33,792 nt of DNA, taken from an uncultured Pseudomonadota bacterium. GTDB lineage: Bacteria; Myxococcota_A; UBA796; SXON01. Below, one piece after another: positions 1 through 8,398 of this stretch. The DNA lies in the NCBI GenBank assembly GCA_903885375.1, contig CAISIK010000092.1:1-33792 (forward strand), in the 5' to 3' direction. Each line of letters begins with the position of its first letter. Position 1 is the stretch's first letter. Position numbers and translations under genes: made by a program. The notes under the pieces were generated by a model that saw only the letters and a program-made list of their open reading frames with translations, was not told where the DNA came from and did no database searches.

Positions 1-1092
1 CGTGCGGGTGGCCAGCGTGGCGGCGGGCGCGCGCGAGGGGATCGTCGGCGCGGCCACCGGCGCGGCCGGCGCCGCAGCCGACGGGGCGAACGTCTGGCGC
101 GTGGGCCGCGAAACGGGCCCATCCTCCTCCTCGGCCATCCGCCGGAGCTCCTCCTTGGAGAGCATGGCGGTGCGGGCCGGATCGAGCTCCTGGCGGGAGC
201 GTGGCTGGTGCTTCGACACGCGCTGCATCACGTCGCGCAGCGAGGCGCCCTGCGCCACGCCCGAGCGGATGACCTCGGCCACGGCATCGAGGAAGTCCTG
301 CCCGGAGGGGAACCGGTCGCGGAGCTCGGGCCGGAGCGCGGTGGTGAGGAGATCACGCACCGGCGCGGGGAGCGAGTCCTTGAACTGCTGGATGCGCCGG
401 CTGGTTTCGCCCCGCGCGGCCTTGGTGCGGATGTCGTTGATGAGCCCGTCGTAGACCGGCCGGCCCATCATCAGCTCGAAGGCGATGAGCGCGAGGCTGA
501 AGAGGTCGCTCGTGAAGTTCTCCCGCCGCGACTCCATCCGTTCGGGCGGGCAGTACCGGAACGCATCTTCGCGAGGAATGCGGTCGGGCGATTCGTGGAA
601 GACGAGGATCTCGACCTGGGGGAGGGCGTGCCCGATCACGGAGACGCGGCCTTCGCCATCGAGCATCACCCGCCAGGGGGTGAGCCCGCCGTGGCTGTAG
701 ACGCCCGCGCCCTCACCGGCTTCGGCCGCCTCCACCAGGACAGTGCCCACCTGCTGGAGGAGCTCGAGGCCCGCCCGCGGCCCGCCGCTCTCGCCGAGGT
801 CGCTCAACGTGCGGATGACCTCCGCCACGCTCCAGACCTCGCCCGTGGCGTAGAGGAACGCGGCCGCCTCGCGGTCGTGCGCGGCGAGCTCGGCCAGCCC
901 GCTCACCATGGGGGATTCGAGGAAGCCGAGCACCACGCTGAGCGCAGCGTTGATCGAGTTGTGCTGGCGGTACTCCGGGTGGAAGACCACCGCGGTCAGG
1001 CGCGAGCCATCGCCAGACTGGACCTCGATGAGGTCGGAGCCTGGACCCAGCAACTGGCGCCCTGTCCGGCGATAGCCGGCGATCGAGTCCAT
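1..1092 (-). CDS. Pseudokinase-like protein (3' end cut by window edge)
   Basis: The 364 visible codons start at ATG 1092 and have no stop before the window edge, so the C-terminus is missing. Residues about 1-275 read as a Hanks-type Ser/Thr kinase fold, but the catalytic motifs are lost. The HRDLKPxN loop is H134-G-G-L-T-P-W-R141, so the catalytic Asp and the metal-binding Asn are gone. DFG is replaced by G154-H-A. No beta-3 Lys is evident in TAVVFHP (about 33-39). Structural landmarks survive: YCPPE (APE-like, 180-184) and SDLFSLALIAFELMMG (195-210). A charged stretch (about 296-326) and a Pro/Ala-rich linker follow. Members of this fold without catalytic residues usually act as scaffolds or sensors; that role is inferred here. 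It diverges from the gene starting at 1169, so the two may share a control region. The fold call is fairly secure; the function is unknown. Confidence 0.72.
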   Translation of the reverse strand, partial: MDSIAGYRRTGRQLLGPGSDLIEVQSGDGSRLTAVVFHPEYRQHNSINAALSVVLGFLESPMVSGLAELAAHDREAAAFLYATGEVWSVAEVIRTLSDLGESGGPRAGLELLQQVGTVLVEAAEAGEGAGVYSHGGLTPWRVMLDGEGRVSVIGHALPQVEILVFHESPDRIPREDAFRYCPPERMESRRENFTSDLFSLALIAFELMMGRPVYDGLINDIRTKAARGETSRRIQQFKDSLPAPVRDLLTTALRPELRDRFPSGQDFLDAVAEVIRSGVAQGASLRDVMQRVSKHQPRSRQELDPARTAMLSKEELRRMAEEEDGPVSRPTRQTFAPSAAAPAAPVAAPTIPSRAPAATLATRT

Positions 1093-1168
1093 CGGTCGGT
1101 GGTCCCCTCGGGCGGCAGCTTATCGCCCCGGCGCCGACTCGCCCCGCCGGTTGACGTTAGGCGGCGCC

Positions 1169-3157
1169 GTGGCGCAACGATTCGACCGTCGAGGCCCTGC
1201 GGCGGGGACCCCCGAGTCGCAACAGGTCAAGCTCGCGCGCGACAAGCGCGAGGCCAACCTCGACGGACAGACCCGCGATGCCCGGAAGGCCCTCGAGAAG
1301 GCCCAGGCCAACAACGAGGTCGACGCCGAGGTGGCCGCCCAGCTCCAGCGCAGCCTGGGCAACGCCGCGCTCGCCGGGATGATGAAGGAGGGGAGCGACA
1401 CCGACACCTCCACCACGACCGCCGAAGCCACCCTGGATCAGGCCCGGGAGGAGCAGCAGGAGGAGGAGGTCGACGAGGAGCTCGACGTGGGCGAGCTGGA
1501 GCACGTCCTGCCCTCGTTCAGCACCGGCGGGGGCGGCGGCGGCGGCGGCGGCGCGCCCTGGGCCGCAGCCCGCCTCTTCGGCGGGGATGGCGACCCGGAG
1601 GCCACCACCGCGGATGTGCGAAGGGCGGCCTGGCGGCCGATGCCGCTGCCGCCCGACCCCGACGAGGACGTGGAGATCCTCGAGGGCGAAGGCCCGGAGC
1701 CGCTCCCCGCCGTGGTGGAGGCCTCGCTCGCCGAGGCGGAGCTCCGCTTCGGTACGCTGGACTGGTCGCCGGGCGTGCTCTCCCGGGGCCTCCGCTTCGC
1801 CGGCCGGCTCGTGGGCCGCGCGGTGGTGTCCGAGAACGGCGAGGCCGACACGATCTGGTCGCGGGCCCGGGTGTGCCTCGGCTTCCTCGCCGGGTACGCG
1901 CCGCATCCGGCCGCCCGCACCCTCGCCGAGGGCGGCTCCGCGCTCGGCGTGCCCACCGAGGTGTCCCTGGTACGAGCGCTAGCGCGCGAGCTGGCCCTCG
2001 TGGAGGCGGCCCTCACGCCGCTCGCCGAGGGGTGGCTCGGCGTGGTCGATGCCGCGGCCGACGCCCGCGCCCGCCCGCGCGTAGAGGCCGCCGCGGCCGA
2101 GCTCGGCACCGCCCGCCTGGGCGCGGCGTCGCTCCTCGCGCACGTGCTCGGCAACGAGGTGCCCGCGATCCCCCCGCCGGAGGAGCGCGAGGCGCACCCC
2201 GCCGCGCTTGCGGCCCTCCAGCGTTCGGGGTGTGTCGCCGAGCTCCCCCGGGTCGATCCCTGGCGCGCCGCCACCCGGCCGGAAGCCGCCGCCGCCGACC
2301 CCGAGCTGGCGGCGCTCGACGCGCTGATCGCCGCCGAGACCGGCGGCGAACCCGAGCCGCCCCCGCCGGTGGGCCCCTTCTTCAACCAGCTGGAAGCGGG
2401 CCTCACCGCGCTGGGAGCGCTCCAGATCGAGGTGGCCGCCGCCGCCCTCGCGGCATGGCCCTGGCTGCCCGACGGGGTGGCGGAGGGCGTGGCGCGACGC
2501 TTCGACGAGCAGCTCCGCCTGGCCGCCCGCCGCGCCTTCGGCGCCGCCCAGGCCGTGGAAGCGGCCGTGCGGGAGGGCGACTTCGCCGCCGTGGAGACGG
2601 CCTCCGCCGAGGCCGCCGGCCTCCTCGCGCTCGGCGAGTTCCTCCGCCGCGATGCCCTCACCGCCCTCGCCGCGCCGCTCCTGCCGCCCGACGCCCCCCG
2701 CTACTCCGGCGATCCCGACCCCTGGCCCTACCGGCTCGCGGCCGGCCTCGCCGAGACGCTCCGCGCCGAGCTCGTCGAGGCCGACGGCTTCTTCGCGTTC
2801 CCGCGCCGCCTCGCGCTCGATGGGCCGGTCGTCGCGGCGAAGGGGCTCGTGGGCGGGCGCGGTGCCGCCGCGCTGCTGCGGGCGGCGGCGCTCCAGGCCG
2901 CCGGCGACGAGGACAGCGCCGCCATCCAGCTCGCCGTGTGGCTGGGCCGCGGCGGTGCCGGCCCCTACACCGTGGTGTGGGCAGCCGTGGAGAGCGGGCA
3001 CGCGCTCGGCGATCCCGGCCTCCTCGAGGCCGCCGCCCCGGCCGTTCGGGAAGCCGGCGATGGCGGCGCGCTCAACCTCCTGAAGGCGGCGTGGACCGAG
3101 ATGGCCGCGGGGCGCGCCCCGGCGGAGCGCGATGCGGAGCCGATGCCCTCGCGGTGA
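1169..3157 (+). CDS. Alanine-rich protein with eCIS/DUF4157-type N-terminal motif
   Basis: A 662-residue protein from GTG 1169; an in-frame TTG at 1151 is a weaker alternative. Residues 59-72 read LQRSLGNAALAGMM, resembling the LQR-x-x-GN-x-A-x-x-x-L(L/M) motif common near the N-terminus of DUF4157-type proteins and cargo linked to extracellular contractile injection systems. An acidic stretch (about 93-110) and a nine-glycine tract follow, then about 500 residues of Ala/Leu/Glu-rich, probably helical sequence with Pro-rich breaks. There is no signal peptide and no transmembrane helix. No peptidase HExxH or nuclease motif was seen. No eCIS sheath, tube or baseplate gene lies in this window, so a cargo or adaptor role is only an inference from one short motif. 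It could instead be an unrelated lineage-specific protein. Confidence 0.6.
   Translation: MAQRFDRRGPAAGTPESQQVKLARDKREANLDGQTRDARKALEKAQANNEVDAEVAAQLQRSLGNAALAGMMKEGSDTDTSTTTAEATLDQAREEQQEEEVDEELDVGELEHVLPSFSTGGGGGGGGGAPWAAARLFGGDGDPEATTADVRRAAWRPMPLPPDPDEDVEILEGEGPEPLPAVVEASLAEAELRFGTLDWSPGVLSRGLRFAGRLVGRAVVSENGEADTIWSRARVCLGFLAGYAPHPAARTLAEGGSALGVPTEVSLVRALARELALVEAALTPLAEGWLGVVDAAADARARPRVEAAAAELGTARLGAASLLAHVLGNEVPAIPPPEEREAHPAALAALQRSGCVAELPRVDPWRAATRPEAAAADPELAALDALIAAETGGEPEPPPPVGPFFNQLEAGLTALGALQIEVAAAALAAWPWLPDGVAEGVARRFDEQLRLAARRAFGAAQAVEAAVREGDFAAVETASAEAAGLLALGEFLRRDALTALAAPLLPPDAPRYSGDPDPWPYRLAAGLAETLRAELVEADGFFAFPRRLALDGPVVAAKGLVGGRGAAALLRAAALQAAGDEDSAAIQLAVWLGRGGAGPYTVVWAAVESGHALGDPGLLEAAAPAVREAGDGGALNLLKAAWTEMAAGRAPAERDAEPMPSR
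1526..1552 (+). repeat. GGC microsatellite encoding nine glycines
   Basis: Nine consecutive Gly codons, eight GGC and one GGG, sit in frame inside the gene at 1169-3157. They form a flexible linker between the acidic N-terminal part and the helical body. Gains or losses of one unit would keep the frame. Confidence 0.85.
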
Positions 3158-3200
3158 GGGACCGGGACTCCCGCATCGCCCCCCGATCCTCCACGCTGCC

Positions 3201-4271
3201 TCAGAGGGAGAAGTCGACCGACCCCGCCGCATCGGCAAAGCGGGCGCAAACGCGCACCCGCGCCGCGCCGGCCGGGGGGGTCCAGTCCGCGGAGAACTCC
3301 TGCTCGGGGCCCGCCGTGGTGCTCACGAAGAGGGAGGTCCATGGAAAACCGTTCACCTGGATGGCCCGGCCCTGGGCATCGCGCGCGTAGCCCTCCACGC
3401 CGAGGCCGCTCCATCCGGCGGCGTCGGGGTTGACCACGCTGAGCGCGGCGCGGCCGGTCACGTGGAGCTGGGCGGCGGGCGCGGCCCACTGGGTGCAACC
3501 CACGGAGCTACCCCGTAGATCGAGGCGGAGGGAGAAGCCGTTGCCTTCCGCGGGAGCGAGCGTCGCGGCCACGGGCTCCGGCACAACGGCCGCAACGGGC
3601 GCTTCCTTGCCCTTCTTGGTGGCCACCACCGGCGGCGGCGGCACCACCTTGGTTGGAGGAGGGGGCGCGGGCACCGGAGCGGGCGGGGCGGCCTTGGCCA
3701 CGGGCGCAGCGGCGGGCGGAGGTGCGACGGGCGCGCTGCCATCCATCTTCGAGACGATGCTGATCTTGTCGATCTCCACGACCCCGGTGGAGAGCACGAA
3801 ACGGAAGCAGAACTCGCCCTGGCTGGCGCCGGTCGGCACCGGGAGGCGCTGTTCCACATCCTGCCAGCCGAGGGGCTCGCGGATGTTCTTGATCATCACG
3901 TACTGGCCCACGAGCGCGCCCATGCCGTCGCGCGCGCGGAGCTCCACGTTCATGCCCATCCATGAGGCCGTGCCCGCGGTGATCTCCGGCACCTGGAGCC
4001 GGGCGCGGAAGAAGGCCTGGGGACCGAGCGGCACGGGCTGGGTACACACGAGGCCATCGCCGGGCTGCTTCACCTCGAGGCGGATGCCGGCGGCGCCATC
4101 GGCGAGGGCGCCGAAGGTGGCGCTCGCGGCGGCGCCGGGCGGGAGGATGAAGGCCATCCCTTCGGGCGCGCCACCGAGGCCACCGGGGGCCTCCAGACCG
4201 TACTCCTTCAGGGTGCCGACGAAGTCCCCCGCGGCGGCGAACGCCACGAGGAGCGGGAGCGTGGTGGTCAC
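3201..4271 (-). CDS. Exported protein with two related beta-sandwich-like domains
   Basis: A 356-residue protein starting at GTG 4271. The start overlaps the stop of the upstream sulfatase-fold gene (GTGA), indicating translational coupling. A short Sec-type leader (TTLPLLVAFAAAG) is followed by a first domain (about 20-175), a Pro/Ala/Lys linker with PPPP runs (about 178-235) and a second domain (about 240-356). The domains look like diverged copies: each begins near a Cys-Thr-Gln (GLVCTQP and VGCTQWA), has a Gly-rich strand centred on ELRARDGMG or GYARDAQG, and carries a late Cys-x-Arg-Phe (FCFRF and VCARF). A disulfide in each copy is plausible. The pattern suggests carbohydrate-binding-like jelly rolls that bind substrate for the neighbouring hydrolase, but no family could be named with confidence. 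Confidence 0.72.
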   Translation of the reverse strand: MTTTLPLLVAFAAAGDFVGTLKEYGLEAPGGLGGAPEGMAFILPPGAAASATFGALADGAAGIRLEVKQPGDGLVCTQPVPLGPQAFFRARLQVPEITAGTASWMGMNVELRARDGMGALVGQYVMIKNIREPLGWQDVEQRLPVPTGASQGEFCFRFVLSTGVVEIDKISIVSKMDGSAPVAPPPAAAPVAKAAPPAPVPAPPPPTKVVPPPPVVATKKGKEAPVAAVVPEPVAATLAPAEGNGFSLRLDLRGSSVGCTQWAAPAAQLHVTGRAALSVVNPDAAGWSGLGVEGYARDAQGRAIQVNGFPWTSLFVSTTAGPEQEFSADWTPPAGAARVRVCARFADAAGSVDFSL

Positions 4272-5692
4272 TTGTCGTGCCCGTCGTCGTCGTTCTTGAT
4301 GGCCTCGCAGGGCTCGCTGGCATCGAGGTAGCCGAGGGCCTTGAGCATCTCGCACTGCTCGGGGCTCACGGCGTCGGCCTTGCCCTGACCGTAGGTCTTG
4401 CCGATGGCCTGCGCGGCGGCGAACCGGGCATCCATGCCCGCCTTGAGGCGCGCCACGTCGGCCGGTCGGCTCGCGCAGAGGTTGCTCCGCTCGAGCGGGT
4501 CGGCCTTGAGGTCGTAGAGCTTGCACGCGCCATCGCCGAGGATGAGCTTGAGGCGGGTGGAGGCCTCGATGGCCGCGCGATGGCCAGCGTATTCGCTGTA
4601 GAGGACGTCGCTGTGGCCGGCGCCGCCCGCCATGGCCGCTGCCATGCTCTTCCCCTGCCAGACCCGCCCCTTCGGCAGCCGGTAGAGCTCGGCGAGGGTG
4701 GGGGCGATGTCGATGGACTGGGCATCGGCCGCCATGCGTCCGGGCTTGATGCCGGGGCCCCGAATGATCACCGGGATGTGGATGTTCTCCTGGTAGAGGT
4801 TGCCGTGGAACACGTTCTGGTGCTCGCCGAAGGCCTCGCCATGGTCGGCCGTAAGGACCACGACGGTGTTCTTCGTGACGCCCGCCGCTTCGAGCTCCTT
4901 CCAGAGCCGCCCGAACTCCGTGTCCCAGTACTCGATCTCGGCGTCGTAGAGCGCGAGCTCGTGGGCCCAGTCGGCCGGGGTGACGGTGCCGGCCTTGAAC
5001 GCGGCTTCGAGCTGCACGTGCGCGCCGTCCATCGGGCCGGCGTAGCTGCCCTTGTACTTGCTGTACCAGGGCTCGGGCGCCTTGTAGGGGGAGTGCGGGT
5101 CCATGAAGTGGAGGTACGCGTAGAAGGGCTTTCCAGATGCGTGGGCCGCCTTGATTCCGGGGATGGCGACGTCGTTGAGGTCGCGGGCGGAGTAGCCCCA
5201 CGCCTGGTCCTTGCCGCCGACGATCTCGAACTTGTCGAAGCCCTGGGAGTACCCGTGGCTCGTGCTGATGACGGTGCTCTTGATGTACGCCATCGTGGAG
5301 TAGCCCGCGCCCTTGAAGCTCTCGGCGAGGGTGTCGTGCTCGTTGCTGATGGTGTCGGTGGCGAGCTGCTCGCCCTGCTTGAAGTTGAGCGCGCGGTGCG
5401 CCTGCGGGTCCACGCCGGTGAACAGGCTGGCCACGCTCGGCACGGTCCAGGCGTTCTGGGAGATGACGTTCTCCCACACGAGGCCGCCCTTCGCGAAGGC
5501 ATCGAGGTTGGGCGAGCTGGCGCGCTGCTTGTAGCCGTAGGCGCCGAGCTTGTCGGCGCGCAGCGTGTCCACGAGAATGACGATGACGTTGGGCGGTGCG
5601 GCGGCCTCGGCCGGGGCCGGCGTCACGCTGCAGCCTGCACCGTACAGGCCCAGCGGCAGGAGGGCGAGGGCGAGAAGCGGCAGTCGAGTCAT
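4268..5692 (-). CDS. Exported sulfatase-fold hydrolase with Thr nucleophile
   Basis: A 474-residue alkaline-phosphatase-superfamily enzyme from ATG 5692, with GGAG just upstream. The hydrophobic leader ends at GAGC21, a possible though imperfect lipobox. The metal site is recognisable: D42 in VILVDTLRAD, MDPH200SPY, TAD283HGE and a later H296. Classical sulfatases carry C/S-x-P-x-R, whose Cys or Ser becomes formylglycine. Here that position is T83-V-P-S-V, followed by ASLFTG, so formylglycine cannot form and the Arg is also missing. Thr nucleophiles occur in this superfamily in phosphoethanolamine transferases, LtaS and phosphodiesterases, so a phospho-ester or phospho-transfer substrate is at least as likely as a sulfate ester. 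The tail has the EMLKALGYL motif seen in many sulfatase-like proteins. It overlaps the next gene by 4 bases and lies 114 bases downstream of a sigma-54 activator gene. Confidence 0.85.
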   Translation of the reverse strand: MTRLPLLALALLPLGLYGAGCSVTPAPAEAAAPPNVIVILVDTLRADKLGAYGYKQRASSPNLDAFAKGGLVWENVISQNAWTVPSVASLFTGVDPQAHRALNFKQGEQLATDTISNEHDTLAESFKGAGYSTMAYIKSTVISTSHGYSQGFDKFEIVGGKDQAWGYSARDLNDVAIPGIKAAHASGKPFYAYLHFMDPHSPYKAPEPWYSKYKGSYAGPMDGAHVQLEAAFKAGTVTPADWAHELALYDAEIEYWDTEFGRLWKELEAAGVTKNTVVVLTADHGEAFGEHQNVFHGNLYQENIHIPVIIRGPGIKPGRMAADAQSIDIAPTLAELYRLPKGRVWQGKSMAAAMAGGAGHSDVLYSEYAGHRAAIEASTRLKLILGDGACKLYDLKADPLERSNLCASRPADVARLKAGMDARFAAAQAIGKTYGQGKADAVSPEQCEMLKALGYLDASEPCEAIKNDDDGHDK

Positions 5693-5806
5693 CGAGGCTC
5701 CGGAGGGGGGCAGCGGGCCGCGCGACCGTACCCGGCCCACTCCCTGCGAGCAACGAACCCGCCGGAGGGGCGCGGTCGTCCCGAGGGGAGGGCGGCCGGG
5801 GCGCCG

Positions 5807-7240
5807 CTACTTGTAGTCGGCGGCGTCGAGGCCGAGCGCCTTCATGCGGGTGAAGAGGGTGCGGCGGGTGATGCCGGCGGCCGCGGCGGTCTGGATGAGG
5901 TGGCCGCGGTTCCGCGTGAGCAGCTTGTCGAGGTAGGCGCGCTCCACCTGGAGGACCACGCGGTCGATGGTCTGCGGGAGGCTGGCCCCGTCGTCGATGA
6001 AGCCGCCGGCGGGGTCGGCGCTCGGGCGACCGCGCACGCTCAGCTCGCCGGGGAGGTCCTCCACGCCGAGATCGCGGCCGGCACACTGGATGACCCATCG
6101 TTCGCAGAGCGCGCGGAGCTGGCGCACGTTGCCGGGCCAGCGGTACCGCAGGATGACGTCCATCGCCTCGGGCGTGCAGGTGGGCGGCTCCAGGTCGTAT
6201 TCCTTGGCCGCGTCCATCAGGAAATGGCGCGTGAGGATCGGGATGTCCTCGGGCCGCTCGCGCAGCGGGGGGAGCGTGATGGGGAAGACGTTGAGGCGGT
6301 AGAAGAGGTCCTCGCGGAAGCGCCGGTCGGTGACGGCGTTCTCGAGGTCCACGTTGGTGGCGGCGATGATCCGCACGTCCACGCTCACCTCTTCGGTGCC
6401 GCCCACGCGCCGGAAGCGCATCTCCTCGAGCACACGGAGCAGGTTCACCTGCACGTTCAGCGAGGTTTCGCCGAGCTCGTCGAGGAAGAGGGAGCCGCCG
6501 TCGGCCATCTCGAACACGCCCGCGCGCCGGCCGACCGCACCGGTGAAACCGCCCTTCTCATGGCCGAAGAGCTCGCTCTCCAGGAGGCTCTCGGTGAAGG
6601 CCCCGCAGTTCACCGAAATGAGGTTGCGCGCGCGGCGCCGCGACCGGTCGTGGATCGCCCGGGCCACGAGCTCCTTGCCGGTGCCGGTTTCACCCCGGAT
6701 GAGCACGGTGGCGTCGGTGCCGGCCACGGACCGGATGGCATCGAACACCTTGATCATGCGGGGGCTGAGCGAGAGGAGCTGGGTGAACCCCCACTTGTCG
6801 CCCGCCTCCCGCTGCGCCTCGGCGAGCTGGCGGCGGGTGCGCGCGTGGGTGAGCGCTCGGACGACCTTCTCGGAGAGGAGGCCGGGGGAGAGCGGCCGCC
6901 CGAGGTAGTCGGTGGCGCCCGCGCGCATGGCGAGAACGGCCCCCTCCGCGGTGGCGGCGCCGGCCACGAGCACCACCGGGGTGGTGGGCGCGCGGTGGCG
7001 GATGGCCTCGAGCAGGCGCAAGCCCGGCAGGTCGGGGGTGTCGAGCCCGGCGACGACCACGTCGGGACGCAGGTCGCCGAGGACGGTCAGCCCGGCCTGG
7101 GCCGAGGCGCAGATGGTGACCTGCCGGTCGGCGGAGTCGAGCGCGAGGTCGTAGACGCGCCCCTCGGCGGCGTTGGCATCGATGACCAGCACCTGCTCGC
7201 GGGGGCGGGGTGGCGGGGCCTGGCGGGGGCTCAGTGCCAT
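5807..7240 (-). CDS. NtrC-family sigma-54 activator with degenerate receiver
   Basis: A 477-residue protein from ATG 7240 with NtrC-like order: receiver (about 16-130), AAA+ domain (about 155-390) and a C-terminal Fis-type helix-turn-helix (about 440-475). The ATPase is intact: Walker A GETGTGKE (183-190) and Walker B GGSLFLDE (248-255). The sigma-54 contact loop reads GGFTGA (230-235) where GAFTGA is usual. The receiver has lost its chemistry. The phosphoacceptor position is G65 (DVVVAG65LDTP), the acidic pair is reduced to VIDAN, the switch Thr is Ala (VVLVAGA) and the conserved Lys is Arg (YLGRP). Phosphorylation is therefore not expected; control may come from ligand or protein binding or from expression level. 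The likely targets include the downstream gene pair, though no convincing -24/-12 promoter was found in the 114-base gap. Confidence 0.92.
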   Translation of the reverse strand: MALSPRQAPPPRPREQVLVIDANAAEGRVYDLALDSADRQVTICASAQAGLTVLGDLRPDVVVAGLDTPDLPGLRLLEAIRHRAPTTPVVLVAGAATAEGAVLAMRAGATDYLGRPLSPGLLSEKVVRALTHARTRRQLAEAQREAGDKWGFTQLLSLSPRMIKVFDAIRSVAGTDATVLIRGETGTGKELVARAIHDRSRRRARNLISVNCGAFTESLLESELFGHEKGGFTGAVGRRAGVFEMADGGSLFLDELGETSLNVQVNLLRVLEEMRFRRVGGTEEVSVDVRIIAATNVDLENAVTDRRFREDLFYRLNVFPITLPPLRERPEDIPILTRHFLMDAAKEYDLEPPTCTPEAMDVILRYRWPGNVRQLRALCERWVIQCAGRDLGVEDLPGELSVRGRPSADPAGGFIDDGASLPQTIDRVVLQVERAYLDKLLTRNRGHLIQTAAAAGITRRTLFTRMKALGLDAADYK

Positions 7241-7363
7241 GCGCCGGCCTAATGCAGAACGGCCCGTCCGGCGCGCGTTCCCGAGCCGAATTGGCCTCGG
7301 AACGCCGTGTGGGGTTGGACAGTTTCTTTACGGCCGCTCCCGCGAAGCGACGCTGCCGGTGAC

Positions 7364-7369
7364 TATAGT
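7364..7369 (+). promoter_or_regulatory. Possible -10 element (TATAGT)
   Basis: TATAGT is the most AT-rich hexamer in the 150-base divergent gap between the sigma-54 activator and the MYXO-CTERM protein gene. It lies about 20 bases before the chosen start at 7391. No good -35 box sits 16-18 bases upstream, so this is a weak call. Confidence 0.25.
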
Positions 7370-7390
7370 AGGCTCCACGGAGAAATGACG

Positions 7391-8386
7391 ATGCTGCTGT
7401 TCGCCGCCACGGCCCTTGCCGGTAGCCTCGAGGCCTGGACCTACACCGACTTCCCCGCCGATGGCAGCGAGGTTTCCGGGACCGACAAGTGGGAGAGCGG
7501 CTACGGGGACGATCCGTGGGGCGGCTACCTCTACAACGAAGGGGAGGCCGAGGAGGCCACCTGGGTGTACCCGTACACCGACTACGGGGATGACGGCAGC
7601 ACCTGGGGCGAGGGCGGCACCCACGACAACTACCTCGTGCACGACGCGGTGAGCGTGTCGCAGGGCACCTTCTCCGTTCTCACCTACATCACCGACGACG
7701 ATGCGTGGGGCGTTGTTTTCGGCGCGGGCGATCGCGACCGCTACCTCTTCCTCGTGTGCGGCCTCGACGGCGATCGGGGCGACAGCACCGACTGCCCCTA
7801 CGAGAACATGGACGTACCGGGCTCGGCGCTGTTGAAGATCAGCGGCAAGAACGCGGAGCTGGTGGCGGATGGTTCCGGTGCCGGTATCGAACAGAGCGTG
7901 GAGGCGGTGACCATCAGCATGAACGACGGCGCGCTCACCGTGGAGTACGGCGGCGGTGCGATCGAAACCGAAGTGGGCGCGGACTTCGCGCTCAACGGCG
8001 TGGGCTTCTTCGCTTACAACCAGGGCCTCTACGAGGACAACGGCCAGTACGACGGCAACGCCACCTGGTTCCGTGAGCCCATCCTCTCCTGGCAGGACGA
8101 CGACGACGACGGCGTGCCGGACGACACCGACAACTGCGAGACGACCTCCAACGCCGACCAGGCCGATGCCGACTCGGACGGGATCGGCACGGCCTGCGAC
8201 GATGACGAGCCGGCCGGTGGGGACACCGGCGGCAACGGGAATGGCAACGGCGACGGGGGAGGCAAGGGCGACGGCGCCGGGCTCAACGCGCCGGGCGAGT
8301 GCGGCTGCAACCAGTCCGCGCCGGCAGGCGGAGGCCTCGTGCTGGCGCTAGCCGCGCTTGCGGTCGCCCGCCGCCGCCGCGGTTAG
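7391..8386 (+). CDS. Secreted Ca-binding protein with TSP3 repeat and MYXO-CTERM tail
   Basis: A 331-residue protein. ATG 7391 is preferred over ATG 7385 because GGAG at 7379-7382 is then 8 bases away. A short leader (MLLFAATALAGS) is followed by an Asp/Gly/Tyr-rich beta-type domain (about 12-230), probably a lectin-like sandwich, with TDCPYE and FLVCGLDG cysteines. Residues about 235-275 form a thrombospondin type 3 segment (DDDDDGVPDDTDNC, then DADSDGIGTACDDDE), a known calcium-binding repeat. A Gly/Asn linker leads to a C-terminal sorting signal: GECGCNQ, a hydrophobic helix and RRRRG. This fits MYXO-CTERM, in which a myxosortase cleaves near the invariant Cys and the protein is placed on the outer surface. 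No sortase gene is nearby. The ligand is unknown. Confidence 0.85.
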   Translation: MLLFAATALAGSLEAWTYTDFPADGSEVSGTDKWESGYGDDPWGGYLYNEGEAEEATWVYPYTDYGDDGSTWGEGGTHDNYLVHDAVSVSQGTFSVLTYITDDDAWGVVFGAGDRDRYLFLVCGLDGDRGDSTDCPYENMDVPGSALLKISGKNAELVADGSGAGIEQSVEAVTISMNDGALTVEYGGGAIETEVGADFALNGVGFFAYNQGLYEDNGQYDGNATWFREPILSWQDDDDDGVPDDTDNCETTSNADQADADSDGIGTACDDDEPAGGDTGGNGNGNGDGGGKGDGAGLNAPGECGCNQSAPAGGGLVLALAALAVARRRRG

Positions 8387-8398
8387 CGTTCCGGCGCA

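Noticed and set aside
208..3390. A 1060-residue open frame on the plus strand
   Set aside because: It covers the antisense of the pseudokinase gene and a second frame of the eCIS-like gene; composition is Arg/Gly-rich noise.
5693..5806. A sigma-54 promoter upstream of the sulfatase-fold gene
   Set aside because: No GG-N10-GC element with reasonable flanks was found on the minus strand in the gap.
4277..7252. A 991-residue open frame on the plus strand
   Set aside because: It is antisense to the sulfatase-fold and sigma-54 activator genes and has no recognisable domain or plausible start.
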